From positions 56,082 to 120,081 of the forward strand of contig JAJDDY010000041.1 of NCBI GenBank assembly GCA_029260075.1: a stretch of 64,000 nucleotides of DNA, in the 5' to 3' direction. The notes below the pieces were generated by a model, which saw only the letters and a program-made list of their open reading frames with translations, did not search any database and was not told the DNA's origin. Position 1 is the first letter of the stretch. Each line of letters begins with the position of its first letter. The translations under genes were made by a program, and so were the position numbers. Source of the stretch: Phycisphaerae bacterium. Lineage in GTDB: Bacteria > Planctomycetota > Phycisphaerae > UBA1845. Positions 32,745 through 41,723 of the stretch are shown piece after piece.

Positions 32745-33494
32745 TCACGCAGATGTCGTCGCTTCCAGAAGCGAATCGACCTGGAAGCGATCACGCTTGC
32801 AATACATTTCCTCTCCAATATCCGCCCTGCGCGGTATCCACGCAGCACGGGACTTCCACTGAGCTACATCCCCGAAATCGGCACTCGTTGCGGCGACAGT
32901 GCAGTAGTCGTCGCTGGAGACGATGTATCCCGCGAGCCAGCCCGTCGCAGGCGGAGCCAAGCCCTGAAGAGATGTTAGGCGTGTGCGGTCGTCCATGTAA
33001 ACCCACGGCGGTAGGTCCTTGGCGGTCCTGAAACTGAGCGGCGAATGGCGGCACTCGAAGCGAAGCTTCTCGTTCAGATACACGACGGCGGTGTCGATGA
33101 CACCGACCTTCTTCCTTCCACGGCGTTGCAGCCAGCCGGCGACATAGCGGGCGACCTTACGGTGCTTGCTGTCCAACTCCAAAGCCGTCACGATCTGAGT
33201 GTGCCAGCCGTCGGGCGGCGTCGCGCCGCGTCTGATCCGTCGCCAGATGCGCCGGCAATCCGGGCTGCACGTCTTCCTCTGTGATGACTTGAGCAAAACG
33301 CCGCAGCCGCAGATTCGCAGGTCGGGTCGCAGGCTCTCGCACTTCGGGCATCGTGAGGGCTGGCGACCGGGGCCTTTCCTGCGCGGATACTTCCTCCCGC
33401 ATAGGCAGATGAGGACTTGGCACGTTTCGCACTCGGCTTCGTGATCCTCGATCTTCGCGCCGCAGGCGCATCGTTTCCGACGTGGCATAGGCAT
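32745..33494 (-). CDS. Zinc-finger orphan protein
   Basis: About 249 residues. The first 95 residues contain at least twelve cysteines in pairs (CACG, CETC, CLCG, CPKC, CGCG, CSPDC), predicting three or more small zinc sites; SQRKTCSPDCRRIWRR is like the short zinc finger of some phage proteins. The remaining part is a mixed domain. The start (33494 or 33488) has no ribosome binding site. Near the C terminus GDVAQWKSRAAW is the translation of DNA resembling the first 15 bases of a tRNA; see the rejected list. Confidence 0.55.
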   Translation of the reverse strand: MPMPRRKRCACGAKIEDHEAECETCQVLICLCGRKYPRRKGPGRQPSRCPKCESLRPDLRICGCGVLLKSSQRKTCSPDCRRIWRRIRRGATPPDGWHTQIVTALELDSKHRKVARYVAGWLQRRGRKKVGVIDTAVVYLNEKLRFECRHSPLSFRTAKDLPPWVYMDDRTRLTSLQGLAPPATGWLAGYIVSSDDYCTVAATSADFGDVAQWKSRAAWIPRRADIGEEMYCKRDRFQVDSLLEATTSA

Positions 33495-34070
33495 GACGCG
33501 GGTATCTGATTGCATAGGACAATTCAAACTGGCAGCGGCAAAGGATCAAGCTATTGCGTGGTGCCCGTTTTCGGTGGTGTTTTTGCTGGTCGGGTCTTGC
33601 TTGTCGTCAGCGGGTGGTGCTCAGGATGATTCGTCCCTGCTTCCGTGTGGAATTCCCGCGTGCCCGCTAAACGAACGGACCGCCGTTTCCGGTGCGAGAA
33701 CCGCATCCGTGCGACGTATGGGACGCACGACAGCGCAACCTCACAGAAATGCAGCGCGAGACCGTAGGCGAAAGCTCAACCGGCAAATGGGGTTAGGCGG
33801 ATGGGTCGAAACCTGTCGGTCGGAGATGATTCCGAGGAGCACAGCGGTTCGGATTGCTGGCGTCCGTCGAGAATCCAGCGTGTTATTGAGGGGGATTGCA
33901 ATGCGCACGAGTCGGGGACCACCACGGAGAGGCGGAGGGACGGATGAGTTTCGGAGCGGTTTGTCGCCGTAGGGAGTGCCGCACAGTTACGCTCAGTGGC
34001 GGTCGGCGTTTGGGCGATGGTAACGCCATCGTTACGGCGCGTGCGCCTCCTTTGACGCCAAAGGTGAACC
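33495..34070. other. Intergenic stretch, nothing identified
   Basis: About 575 bp between divergent genes. Frames present have shadow composition. I see no clear promoter, repeat or RNA structure. Confidence 0.4.
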
Positions 34071-34397
34071 ATGAATGACGCAAAGATCATAGAGCTCCAG
34101 GAGGCGCTTTGCGGGGTCGCGCTCAACGCGGCACTCGTGGGCGTGCCGCTGGATGTCATGAACAGGCACTTTCATCCCAATGGCGAGACCAGGACGCCTC
34201 CGGGATCACGGGGCTACCCGTGCCTGCTGCGCGAGGCCATCGAGGACATCATGGCTGCGGCGATCGAGCGCTGCGGCGTGCCGCCCGAGGTGGTCGAGGC
34301 ATGGGGGCCGATCGGGATAGAAGACGCGCTCGCGGCGGCAGAGCGTTTGAACAATAGCGCTCGAACTCGGCGCGGCTTGGGCGAAAAAGCGCGATGA
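34071..34397 (+). CDS. Small orphan protein
   Basis: A 108-residue helical protein starting MNDAKIIELQEALCGVALNA, rich in alanine and glutamate, with no motif. Its stop overlaps the ATG of the next gene (ATGA at 34394), so the two are coupled. It begins a run of six same-strand orphan genes up to 37457. Confidence 0.6.
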   Translation: MNDAKIIELQEALCGVALNAALVGVPLDVMNRHFHPNGETRTPPGSRGYPCLLREAIEDIMAAAIERCGVPPEVVEAWGPIGIEDALAAAERLNNSARTRRGLGEKAR

Positions 34398-34804
34398 AGA
34401 TCCACAAGGGCAAGAAAGTCTATCGTGGCTCGGCTCCCACTCGCGCTTTGGTCCGTCGCCTGATGAGTACGAAGCTCGCGCTGATACCCGTGGAGCCGGC
34501 GGCCATAACTCCCGCGCAGGTGATAGCGGACTTCTTCGCGGAACACGGAATTGAAGCCGGCGACGGCTGGGCGGCAGAACTGTCCAGCCGGATCCACAAG
34601 GACGGCGTCATCTACTACGACGATGACGGCGCCGTAGTGGCTTCCTACGTCTGCGAAACATTGAAGACGATTGGCCAGGCGCTCGAGAGGCAAGCCGATC
34701 TGATCGCAAAGGATCGTTGGCCCGAACGCAACAGGCTGCGCTTGATCGTGCAGAGGTTTGAACGAGAACTTGACTCAGTGCTCAACCAGTTCGGCATGGG
34801 ATGA
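34394..34804 (+). CDS. Small orphan protein
   Basis: A 136-residue protein. A basic N terminus (MKIHKGKKVYRGSAPTRALV) is followed by a region with VIADFFAEHGIEAGDGWAAE and a C-terminal helical segment with RLRLIVQRFERELDSV. No recognised family. Coupled to the gene before it and 16 bases from the next, so probably one transcript. Confidence 0.6.
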   Translation: MKIHKGKKVYRGSAPTRALVRRLMSTKLALIPVEPAAITPAQVIADFFAEHGIEAGDGWAAELSSRIHKDGVIYYDDDGAVVASYVCETLKTIGQALERQADLIAKDRWPERNRLRLIVQRFERELDSVLNQFGMG

Positions 34805-34819
34805 CAACAGGGGATAACC

Positions 34820-35578
34820 ATGGAACAGAACGCACACGGGAACGGCTTCCGGCTGCGGTCACGCCCGCAAACGCGGGAATGCATCATGCTCTGGCTGGAC
34901 GAGTTCGGTCTGCATGACGCCGACGACGAGGCGGTCGCCTGCCTCGTGAAACGATTGCACACGCTTGATGCGCCGTTCGACCACGACCCTGAGCGGATCG
35001 AGGCGTTCATAGGCGATTTGATCGTGTGGGTGTCCGCAAGAGTGGACGGCCAGGGACAGAAGGTGCTTCTTCGAGCGAGCGCCATGGTTAGCGAGGCATT
35101 CGTTGAGGCTCGTGTCATTGAGAAGCCGCGCTGTGTCGCGCCGAGAGCGTCACAGGGAACCGACGACGCGGAACCTACAGCCGAGGCACGACGGGAGGCC
35201 GACACCGGGGCGACGGTCCGGCCCATGCGCCGCGACCTCATCTACGCTAGGCCGGTGGAGGTCGAGCTTGCCGACGGCTCGCGCGGCTCCGTCCTCCACC
35301 CTCCGTTCGACGGAAGGGTAATGGTGAAGCCGCGGCGCGGCAGGTCGCGCACCGTGCCTCTCGACGACCTGACCGACAGCAGCCTTCAGGCCTTGCGTAC
35401 AGGGAGTGTTCGTCGCCGCATTGAGGTTCATTCTCGATGCAGCTTCCCGCCGTGTTCGCAGGCGATACGGCTGTTCCTGGGCGAGGACCAGAACGTCGAG
35501 AACATCGACGGCGAGAGAGAATGCGGGATCGCGGACCTGTTCTGGGGAAGGTGTCCGAAGCATCGGAGGAAGAAGTAG
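34820..35578 (+). CDS. Orphan protein with C-terminal cysteines
   Basis: A 252-residue protein. The N-terminal 90 residues are helical, a disordered acidic linker follows, and residues 140-200 resemble a small beta domain (YARPVEVELADGSRGSVLHP, then GRVMVKPRRGRSR). The C terminus has CSFPPC, an ECG and GRCPKHRRKK, suggesting a metal site. No family recognised; same-strand neighbours are also orphans. Confidence 0.55.
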   Translation: MEQNAHGNGFRLRSRPQTRECIMLWLDEFGLHDADDEAVACLVKRLHTLDAPFDHDPERIEAFIGDLIVWVSARVDGQGQKVLLRASAMVSEAFVEARVIEKPRCVAPRASQGTDDAEPTAEARREADTGATVRPMRRDLIYARPVEVELADGSRGSVLHPPFDGRVMVKPRRGRSRTVPLDDLTDSSLQALRTGSVRRRIEVHSRCSFPPCSQAIRLFLGEDQNVENIDGERECGIADLFWGRCPKHRRKK

Positions 35579-35641
35579 GGCTTCGGACGAGCGCGCAGTG
35601 AACTCGACGCTTGTGGTGGGGCTACGGAAGGAGACGGGAAC

Positions 35642-36253
35642 ATGACGGACTGGATCTGTTTCGGTGTCGCGTTCGGGATCGTCGTCCCCTGGCTGACCGC
35701 GGGCGCGTGCCTGCTTGCGGAGTGGACGTGCGAGGCCCTGAAGCACTGCTGGCGAAAGCGGACAGATCCGATCTATCGCGGAGTCGAAATCCAGTTCCGA
35801 TCCGACCTCGCCGAGGCGGGGCTGGACCGCGGAACCATCAACGTCCGGTCAATGCTTCGGTGGTCGTCGGTCTTGGCGATAGCGTGTTTCCTCTTGCGCG
35901 ACACACACTGGCTATGGGCGATGGATTGGCTGTGGGCGCTGAGAGCGCCGATGGTCGTGCTGGAGATCGCGGCGATCCTGGTCGCTGCCGTTTGTCTGAA
36001 TCTGGTGACCGTCTCGTTCGCCATCCGCCTGAGAGCGAACAGCGATCCGATGGACCGTAGTGATACGGATGACACCGGCGACTGCGATGACCTTCTTCAG
36101 GCCGCCGAAGCTCTCAGCGCACAGTACGAAGCCATCGCGGACGGCGACCGCCGCCGTGCGGGCAGGGAGGCGCATCGTCCGCACAACGGATTCGGGGACG
36201 AGAGCCCGAGGGAGACGTTGAGGCTTGTGAAGCGCGACCGCAGCGAACCGTGA
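35642..36253 (+). CDS. Predicted membrane protein
   Basis: A 203-residue protein with hydrophobic segments at about residues 5-25, 75-90 and 100-125, the last two flanking DTHWLWAMDWLW. The acidic C-terminal tail of about 75 residues is probably cytoplasmic. GGAGACGGGAAC precedes the ATG at 35642. Function unknown; it may anchor products of this orphan cluster. Confidence 0.6.
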   Translation: MTDWICFGVAFGIVVPWLTAGACLLAEWTCEALKHCWRKRTDPIYRGVEIQFRSDLAEAGLDRGTINVRSMLRWSSVLAIACFLLRDTHWLWAMDWLWALRAPMVVLEIAAILVAAVCLNLVTVSFAIRLRANSDPMDRSDTDDTGDCDDLLQAAEALSAQYEAIADGDRRRAGREAHRPHNGFGDESPRETLRLVKRDRSEP

Positions 36254-36297
36254 ATATGCGTTAGAGTAGGTGCCGCAACGGCAGTGATGGGGAATCG

Positions 36298-36894
36298 ATG
36301 ATGTTGTTCGACGACATGTTCGGCGGGCTATCGGGGCGACACGCCATCGTCGCGCTCTCGTTGCTTGCCGTACTCACGATAATGGCGACGGTCGCGTGGT
36401 GGCTTACTCGCCGCGCGGCCGCCTGCCGACCGCATACGCAGGAGCATCGCACATGGACCTTCTGCCCGCAGTGCGGCTGGCCGAGGCCTACAGAAGGTTC
36501 AGCATCGTCGCCCAAGCCGCAGGGTCGGCCCACCCGCGACGCCGTTATGTCTCAGGTTCCGGCGGTCGTGAGTGACAACCCATCGCCGTCCGACCTTCTG
36601 CGACAGGGTTGGGCCCGTGCTGCGGCCCTCGACAAGGATGGCCGAATCGTCTTGCCGTGCGACCCGTCCGCAGTGGCGTGGAGCATCTGGGGGGCGATGA
36701 ACCTCGCCTATGAGCCGGGCGGTGATGTGTGGAAGGCGTCGGTACGGCATTTGGCCGACATCATCACCGAAAGTGAAGGCGGTCGCACGGTGAGTGTTCA
36801 GCATTGGAACCGGGCAGCAAACAGGACGCACAGTGAGATACTGTCCGTAGCGGACGAGGTTCAGAGGCGTTTGGGGTTCGAGCCGCGCCCATAG
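36298..36894 (+). CDS. Membrane-anchored protein with DUF6197-like domain
   Basis: A 198-residue protein. An N-terminal transmembrane segment (about residues 14-36) is followed by CPQCGWP, half of a zinc ribbon. The C-terminal 110 residues resemble DUF6197: LLRQGWARAAALDKDGR, DPSAVAWSIWGAMNLAYE and WNRAANRTHSEILSVADE keep the D-P-x-A-V-x-W and W-N-x-A-x-x-R-T-x-x-E-x-L pattern. DUF6197 has no known function. Fusion to a membrane helix is notable. Confidence 0.6.
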   Translation: MMLFDDMFGGLSGRHAIVALSLLAVLTIMATVAWWLTRRAAACRPHTQEHRTWTFCPQCGWPRPTEGSASSPKPQGRPTRDAVMSQVPAVVSDNPSPSDLLRQGWARAAALDKDGRIVLPCDPSAVAWSIWGAMNLAYEPGGDVWKASVRHLADIITESEGGRTVSVQHWNRAANRTHSEILSVADEVQRRLGFEPRP

Positions 36895-37046
36895 CGAACG
36901 ACAGATAAGCGGCTACCGCGTGAAAGAAAGGCCGCCGGAGGCGGCCGGAAGCGCGCTTCTGGATTCGTTCGGGGCCTGTTAGCAAATGCTGCGGCGTCGT
37001 GTATGCCACGCCGGCTTGATATTCCTTTTCCACCACGCGGCACGGC

Positions 37047-37457
37047 ATGAACACAAACGACGCTGAGAGGAAAGACGCGAAAGAGATCATCGAGGGACTT
37101 GGCTGGCCGAACGACATCCCGGTCGAGCGGCTCGTGGCCAGTGTCTACGACAAGGCGATGCGAGCGGGAATGATCGAGAGCGCGATGATTCTGGGGTTCA
37201 CCTTCGACCGCGCCGAACTTCCACGACCCGTGACACGCGAGACAAGGCTGACCATTTCACTCAACGCCCTCGTCCATTTCGCGTGCGGCCGGGGAATGCT
37301 GGAGATGCTGCGGTTCGACGGGAGGCTCGTGCCGGACGAGGTGCTGGAGTCGGAGGGATGGAACGCGCCTTCCCCGACGCTGCCGGGCACGCACGGGCTG
37401 TACGAGGCGGCGCGGCAGGAGTGGAGCAGGGGCGAGGCCGAACCGACGGCCGGTTAG
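37047..37457 (+). CDS. Small orphan protein
   Basis: A 136-residue protein, mainly helical, starting MNTNDAERKDAKEIIEGLGW, with a central TRLTISLNALVHFACGRGML. No motif or family. It is 100 bases upstream of the serine recombinase and may share its transcript. Confidence 0.55.
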   Translation: MNTNDAERKDAKEIIEGLGWPNDIPVERLVASVYDKAMRAGMIESAMILGFTFDRAELPRPVTRETRLTISLNALVHFACGRGMLEMLRFDGRLVPDEVLESEGWNAPSPTLPGTHGLYEAARQEWSRGEAEPTAG

Positions 37458-37558
37458 GAAACGGGGAAGTACTTCCGCGTTTCGGTGGTTATCGCCCCTC
37501 GGTTACTGACGGACAACGAGAAGCGGGAGGGGGCCGGGGCCTCCGAAGGGGAAGATTG

Positions 37559-38161
37559 ATGCGAATCGCGTGCTACTGCCGGTGCTCGACTTTCGACAAG
37601 CAGACTGTTGCAAGTCAACGCTCCGAGATCGAGGCGTATCTCGCCACGCGGTCGCCCAAGAGGGTACGGTGGTTCGAGGATGTCGGCCATAGCGGCGGGA
37701 AGCTGGACCGCCCCGCGTTCAGGAAGCTGATGGACGACATCCGTCGGCGGCGCTTCGACATCCTGGTGTGTTACCGACTGGACAGGGTATCGAGATCGCT
37801 CTTCGACGCGGTCCACGTGCTCGACGAGCTTCGGCGCCACGACGTGCGTCTGGTCACGCTTGCCGACGGCATCAGCTTCGATGGTCCCTATGGCGGCTTG
37901 ATGTATGCGCTGATCGCCGGGCTTGCGGAGCTTGAGCGGGAGGCCATACGCGAGAGAGTCAAGGCGGGGTTGCGTGCGGCGAAGGCGAGGGGTGTGAGGC
38001 TCGGGCGAAAGACGGCGGACATCGACCTGGAGGGGGCCCGCCGGAGGCGGGCGGAAGGGATGACGATGAAAGCGATCGCGGAACACTTCGGCATCTCCGT
38101 CAGGACACTCCAACGCCGCCTGCGGGGGGCGACAAAAACCCTCTCCAAATCAGACCCCTGA
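37559..38161 (+). CDS. Serine recombinase (resolvase/invertase family)
   Basis: A 200-residue small serine recombinase. The catalytic serine is Ser10 in YCRCSTFDKQ, with VCYRLDRVSRSLFD and the GLAELEREAIRERVKAGL helix of the family. A C-terminal helix-turn-helix spans about 160-195 (KAIAEHFGISVRTLQRR). The length suits a resolvase or invertase rather than a large phage integrase. The start at 37559 has GAAGGGGAAG upstream; the longer frame reads back into the previous gene. It may resolve multimers of the plasmid-like block or be a transposon relic. Confidence 0.9.
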   Translation: MRIACYCRCSTFDKQTVASQRSEIEAYLATRSPKRVRWFEDVGHSGGKLDRPAFRKLMDDIRRRRFDILVCYRLDRVSRSLFDAVHVLDELRRHDVRLVTLADGISFDGPYGGLMYALIAGLAELEREAIRERVKAGLRAAKARGVRLGRKTADIDLEGARRRRAEGMTMKAIAEHFGISVRTLQRRLRGATKTLSKSDP

Positions 38162-38674
38162 ATCGTCGTTCTCTGGCCAGCAGGCGACGTCGATTTCGCA
38201 CGCCAAAACCAGATGTCTACGTCGCCCCCGTTTGCGGCTGCCACAGAGGGACTCGCTCGCGCATAATCGTTTGCCACGCGCTTTCGTTTTTCCTTCCGTT
38301 TGAGATTCCCATCGCGCAACTTGGCCACGCAATCGGGCTGCACATCCCCCCTGCAGAAGAAACCGGGGCGGGTCTTGAACCCGTGCACGCATCCAGGACT
38401 ATTCCGGTACCCGTTCCGGGGCGGCGTTTTCACGTGGCCCACCCACCTGTAGAAATGGCTAGCGCTGGGGTGTTAGTTGTCGAGATCACCCCCCAGCAGC
38501 CCGTTTCGGAGAGGGCCGCCCGGAGGGCGCCGCACGGACCGTGTCAGACTGACACTGACATAACGCGATAGGTCAGACTGCCAGCGCGCAGTACCCGCAG
38601 GTATGATGGGAATTGGGCCATGATCCCGCTGAATGCACGCGGGGGCGTTTGTCCCACGAGCCGTGCGTATGCCA
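38162..38674. other. Intergenic stretch downstream of the recombinase
   Basis: About 510 bp. A minus-strand frame from 38442 has a protein-like stretch of about 60 codons (with RPGFFCRGDVQPDCVAKLRD) before running into the recombinase gene; I do not call it. DNA at 38358-38420 resembles a tRNA T arm on the minus strand but lacks a pairing acceptor. This may be an element boundary, but no repeat proves it. Confidence 0.35.
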
Positions 38675-40144
38675 TCAGGGGAGCGACTTCAACCACTCCA
38701 TCACCGCCCACGTCGCCTCCAGGTCCTCGCGGTTGTAGTCGAGAATCTCCTGCATGATTTCGTCGCGGGCGGAGTCGTCCTCGGTCTCCACGGCCTCGAT
38801 GTAGCGGGCGATCGACCAGTCCCCGCCGTACTCGTCGAGGGTGCGCCGATAGTCGGCGCGCTGCTCGACCACTTTCAGGCTGTAGCTTGGGTCCGGGAGC
38901 ACGATCGCGTCGCGCGTGATCGGGAGCAGATCCACACAGTTGCGAAGTACGCGCTGTGCCAGATCTGAGTCATCTCCGTGCCGATCCATGTATGCCCTGA
39001 TCTTGGTCGTCTCGTAGTGGTGCCAGTGGATGAAGGGGATGTCGCCGTAGGCCTCGAAGATGGCGCCGGACTGCGCCAGGAATTCCTGCCACCCCCGGCG
39101 ATCACCGTCGGGTCCGAATCCAGAGACGGCGGCCTGATAGTCGCCGGTGGCTGCGCCGAAGACCTGCGTGCCCCATAGGTAGACCTTGTCGAATTCGTCC
39201 AACTGTGGCGGCACGCCTTCGAGATCGAACATGACGTAGTTTTCGGCGACGGGCAGCGCTGGCGGGAAGAGCACCGTCATCCCTTTGGCTGCGGTCGCGC
39301 GCGCCTGCTCCAAGATTCGACCGGCCTTGCGACCGACCCTTTGGGTACGATTTCCCCAAGGCCGGGTGAACTCCGCGAGCGTCGCCTCGTCGAAGCGGTC
39401 GAGAAGCTGTTCGGGCGTCGCGACGCCCTCGTCCCTGAGCGCCCGGACCAGACCCTGATCCGCGCCGTACACCAGTGCCACGTCGTCGTGCTTCTCCGCC
39501 TCAGCCCAACATCGCGCACGGAATCCGCATGCCTGGCACTTCGACCAGCCCACGGGAGAGTACGGCGGCGTGTCTAGCATGGTGGTTCGTTTGATCTCCT
39601 GAAGCGCGCGGATGGCACGAACCCCACCGTCGTACGAAACCTCGACGATCGAGGAGTCCCCGAGAACGACCTCCAGCGCGATCGGCGGCATGCCGACTGT
39701 TTGCTCGAACAGCCAGCCGTAGAGTTCAAGCTGGCGGAGGATCTCGGGGTGGTGTTCCTCATCCGCGTGGAGCGAGAGCTTGCAGTCCCGGACTCGGTAG
39801 GCGCTTCCGTCACGGATCAGGAAGTCCGGAATGCCGACGACCCGAACCTCTGCGCTGTCTATCGGAATCGTGCTTTGGAAGACAGGCTGATAGAGGACTC
39901 GCTCGCCGAGTTCGATGAGTTCCCGCGTGCGATCGATCCGCTCCGCGAACGTCCCCTCGCTCAGGTCCGAGACGTCACCTAGTCCCGCCAGATGGCTGGA
40001 CTCGTGCCGTTGACCGAGACGCACCAGCACCTGCTGGTACGCGCCCGGCTCCGCTTGCGGTTCACCGTGGGCGAGCAGCCACGGTCGCAGTTCGCAAACT
40101 GAAGGGCAATGAAGTGAGTAAATTGTCGCGGCGGACAGGTCCAT
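38675..40144 (-). CDS. TM0106-family RecB-like nuclease
   Basis: A 489-residue two-domain protein. The N-terminal Cas4/RecB-like nuclease has VGIPDFLI (Asp107) and VRDCKLS (Asp120, Lys122, where Glu-x-Lys is usual) and cysteines for an iron-sulphur cluster (Cys13 or Cys17, then CQACGFRARCW at 203-212). The C-terminal half is an RNase H-like 3'-5' exonuclease fold with MFDLEG, IHWHHYE and YNREDLEATW. This is the TM0106-type arrangement; its cellular role is unknown. It is divergent from the radical SAM gene at 40323. Confidence 0.85.
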   Translation of the reverse strand: MDLSAATIYSLHCPSVCELRPWLLAHGEPQAEPGAYQQVLVRLGQRHESSHLAGLGDVSDLSEGTFAERIDRTRELIELGERVLYQPVFQSTIPIDSAEVRVVGIPDFLIRDGSAYRVRDCKLSLHADEEHHPEILRQLELYGWLFEQTVGMPPIALEVVLGDSSIVEVSYDGGVRAIRALQEIKRTTMLDTPPYSPVGWSKCQACGFRARCWAEAEKHDDVALVYGADQGLVRALRDEGVATPEQLLDRFDEATLAEFTRPWGNRTQRVGRKAGRILEQARATAAKGMTVLFPPALPVAENYVMFDLEGVPPQLDEFDKVYLWGTQVFGAATGDYQAAVSGFGPDGDRRGWQEFLAQSGAIFEAYGDIPFIHWHHYETTKIRAYMDRHGDDSDLAQRVLRNCVDLLPITRDAIVLPDPSYSLKVVEQRADYRRTLDEYGGDWSIARYIEAVETEDDSARDEIMQEILDYNREDLEATWAVMEWLKSLP

Positions 40145-40289
40145 TCAGCAGTCTCCACGGGGTCATCTCGTTCTTGACCAGCTTCTATCATACCGGTTTC
40201 TTCCGGAACGAACGACGTGCTATCCCGCAGCCATCGAAGAACGGTTTGCGCGGGCGCGTGTCGGGCATCTCGCTAACTGCTACTGGGTT

Positions 40290-40322
40290 TTGGATCTGGT
40301 CCAATGCATGTATGATCGCCGC
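40290..40322 (+). promoter_or_regulatory. Promoter of the radical SAM gene
   Basis: TATGAT at 40311-40316 lies six bases before the ATG at 40323, with TTGGAT at 40290-40295 as a weak -35. The message may be leaderless. Confidence 0.4.
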
Positions 40323-41195
40323 ATGCGCTACGAAGGAACCGTCTATCGGCCGCCGAGCGAAGCCAATTCGTTTCTCCTGCAGGCCACCATCGGATGCTCC
40401 TGGAATCACTGTACCTACTGCGCGATGTATCGCGACAAGCAATTTCGCGTACGACCGATTGCTGACACGCTTGAGGATGTAGCGGCGGCTGGTCGTGCTT
40501 ACGGCGATGGAGTTCGCAAGGTATTTGTCATGGACGGCGATGCTCTGGCGATGGACATAGACCATTGGGAAAAAATCCTCACGGCGCTCAGCGATACATT
40601 TCCGAATCTACGACGGGTGAGTTGCTACGCAACGGCCCTAAACCTTTTGGCCAAGTCCGATCAGGAGCTGGGGCATCTTCGAACGCTGGGCCTGAAGCTG
40701 CTCTACATCGGCCCGGAGTCCGGCGACGACGTGACGCTGAAGTGCATCGCGAAAGGCGCCAGCTTTACCGATCATGTTGAGGCCGCGTCAAGGTCCCGCC
40801 GTGCCGGGATGAAACAGTCGGCGATCTTTCTGCTTGGCGCGGGCGGCGCTGAGCGCAGCGTAGAACACGCAACGGCTTCCGCACGACTGGCGACCGCCAT
40901 GGATCCGGATTTCCTGTCGGTCTTAACGCTGACGATCATCGATTCCACGCCGATTCACAAGCTTGCCGAGAGCAATCGGTTTGAGATGCCGAGCGTCGAG
41001 AGCCTCATGCGCGAGCTACGCATGATCGTCGTGGAGGCCAACCCAACCGACGCCATCTTTCGCTCCAACCACGCATCCAACTATTTGCCCATCGGAGGCC
41101 GACTTCCTCGCGACCGTGACGCCATCCTTGAGGTGATCGACACGGCTCTTGCCGGCGATGTTCCGTTGCGGGCTGAGTCGCTCCGAGGGCTCTAG
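40323..41195 (+). CDS. Radical SAM protein (COG1032-like)
   Basis: A 290-residue protein with the iron-sulphur motif GCSWNHCTYC (Cys25, Cys30, Cys33; CX4CX2C) after LLQATI, the usual start of a widespread radical SAM group, and FRVRP shortly after. A SAM-binding GGE-like region and a barrel continue to about 220. The reaction is unknown for the group. The start at 40323 directly follows a -10 box. The gene is monocistronic as far as I can see. Confidence 0.85.
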   Translation: MRYEGTVYRPPSEANSFLLQATIGCSWNHCTYCAMYRDKQFRVRPIADTLEDVAAAGRAYGDGVRKVFVMDGDALAMDIDHWEKILTALSDTFPNLRRVSCYATALNLLAKSDQELGHLRTLGLKLLYIGPESGDDVTLKCIAKGASFTDHVEAASRSRRAGMKQSAIFLLGAGGAERSVEHATASARLATAMDPDFLSVLTLTIIDSTPIHKLAESNRFEMPSVESLMRELRMIVVEANPTDAIFRSNHASNYLPIGGRLPRDRDAILEVIDTALAGDVPLRAESLRGL

Positions 41196-41723
41196 CTCGG
41201 TTGCCATCGAGCTACGCATAACAACCGCAACATAAGGTCCATACCCGGTCGTCTGATCCTCACCGCCCTTGGGGCGTTCAGCACACCCGCAACCCAGTGA
41301 AAACCGCCTACCTGCCCGCTGAAAACGACCGAGTCCGTTACGCTCCCGACTGGGCTGTGGATCATCATCTGTGCCCCAAGAGACGAGCGAAATACGAGGT
41401 CTGTTTAGGGATCCGCCGGCGCCTCGACGAGTTCCAGCTTTCCTGGCTGGCCGTCATCAGACCCGAGAGGGTCGCGGTCGACGGCAAGGTTTCAGGTTTT
41501 TGATGGAGCATGGACATGAACGGGAGGAGCAAGGAGGCTGCAGGGGATCTGGCGGGGGCAAGACGAGTCCGGTAGAGTCGCGGAACCGTCCAACGGTCAG
41601 TATGATGTCCCGCGGTTGGCCGCTGGCCAGGAGCGATTGCGTGCAACGGCCGCATTACGCTAAGGGTTTATCTAACTGGCCGGTCGCTGAGGCAGCCCGG
41701 AACGAACACATGGAGCGTATGTT
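41196..41723. other. Intergenic stretch before the transporter operon
   Basis: About 530 bp without a convincing gene. The promoter of the operon at 41724 must lie here, but no box stands out. GGAGCG at 41711-41716 is its ribosome binding site. Confidence 0.4.

Noticed and set aside
32820..32877. DNA resembling a tRNA 5' end (GATGTAGCTCAGTGG) within the gene at 32745
   Set aside because: No closing D stem, anticodon arm or 3' acceptor follows; it is translated as part of the zinc-finger protein.
37559..38161. Serine recombinase as the integrase for the tRNA-Leu site
   Set aside because: It is a small resolvase-type protein; tRNA genes are normally targeted by tyrosine integrases, and it lies 37 kb from the att fragment.
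38358..38440. tRNA-like sequence on the minus strand with a T-arm-like GGGTTCAAGACCC
   Set aside because: No acceptor stem pairs with the 3' strand, the D arm is absent, and the same DNA lies in a protein-like frame.
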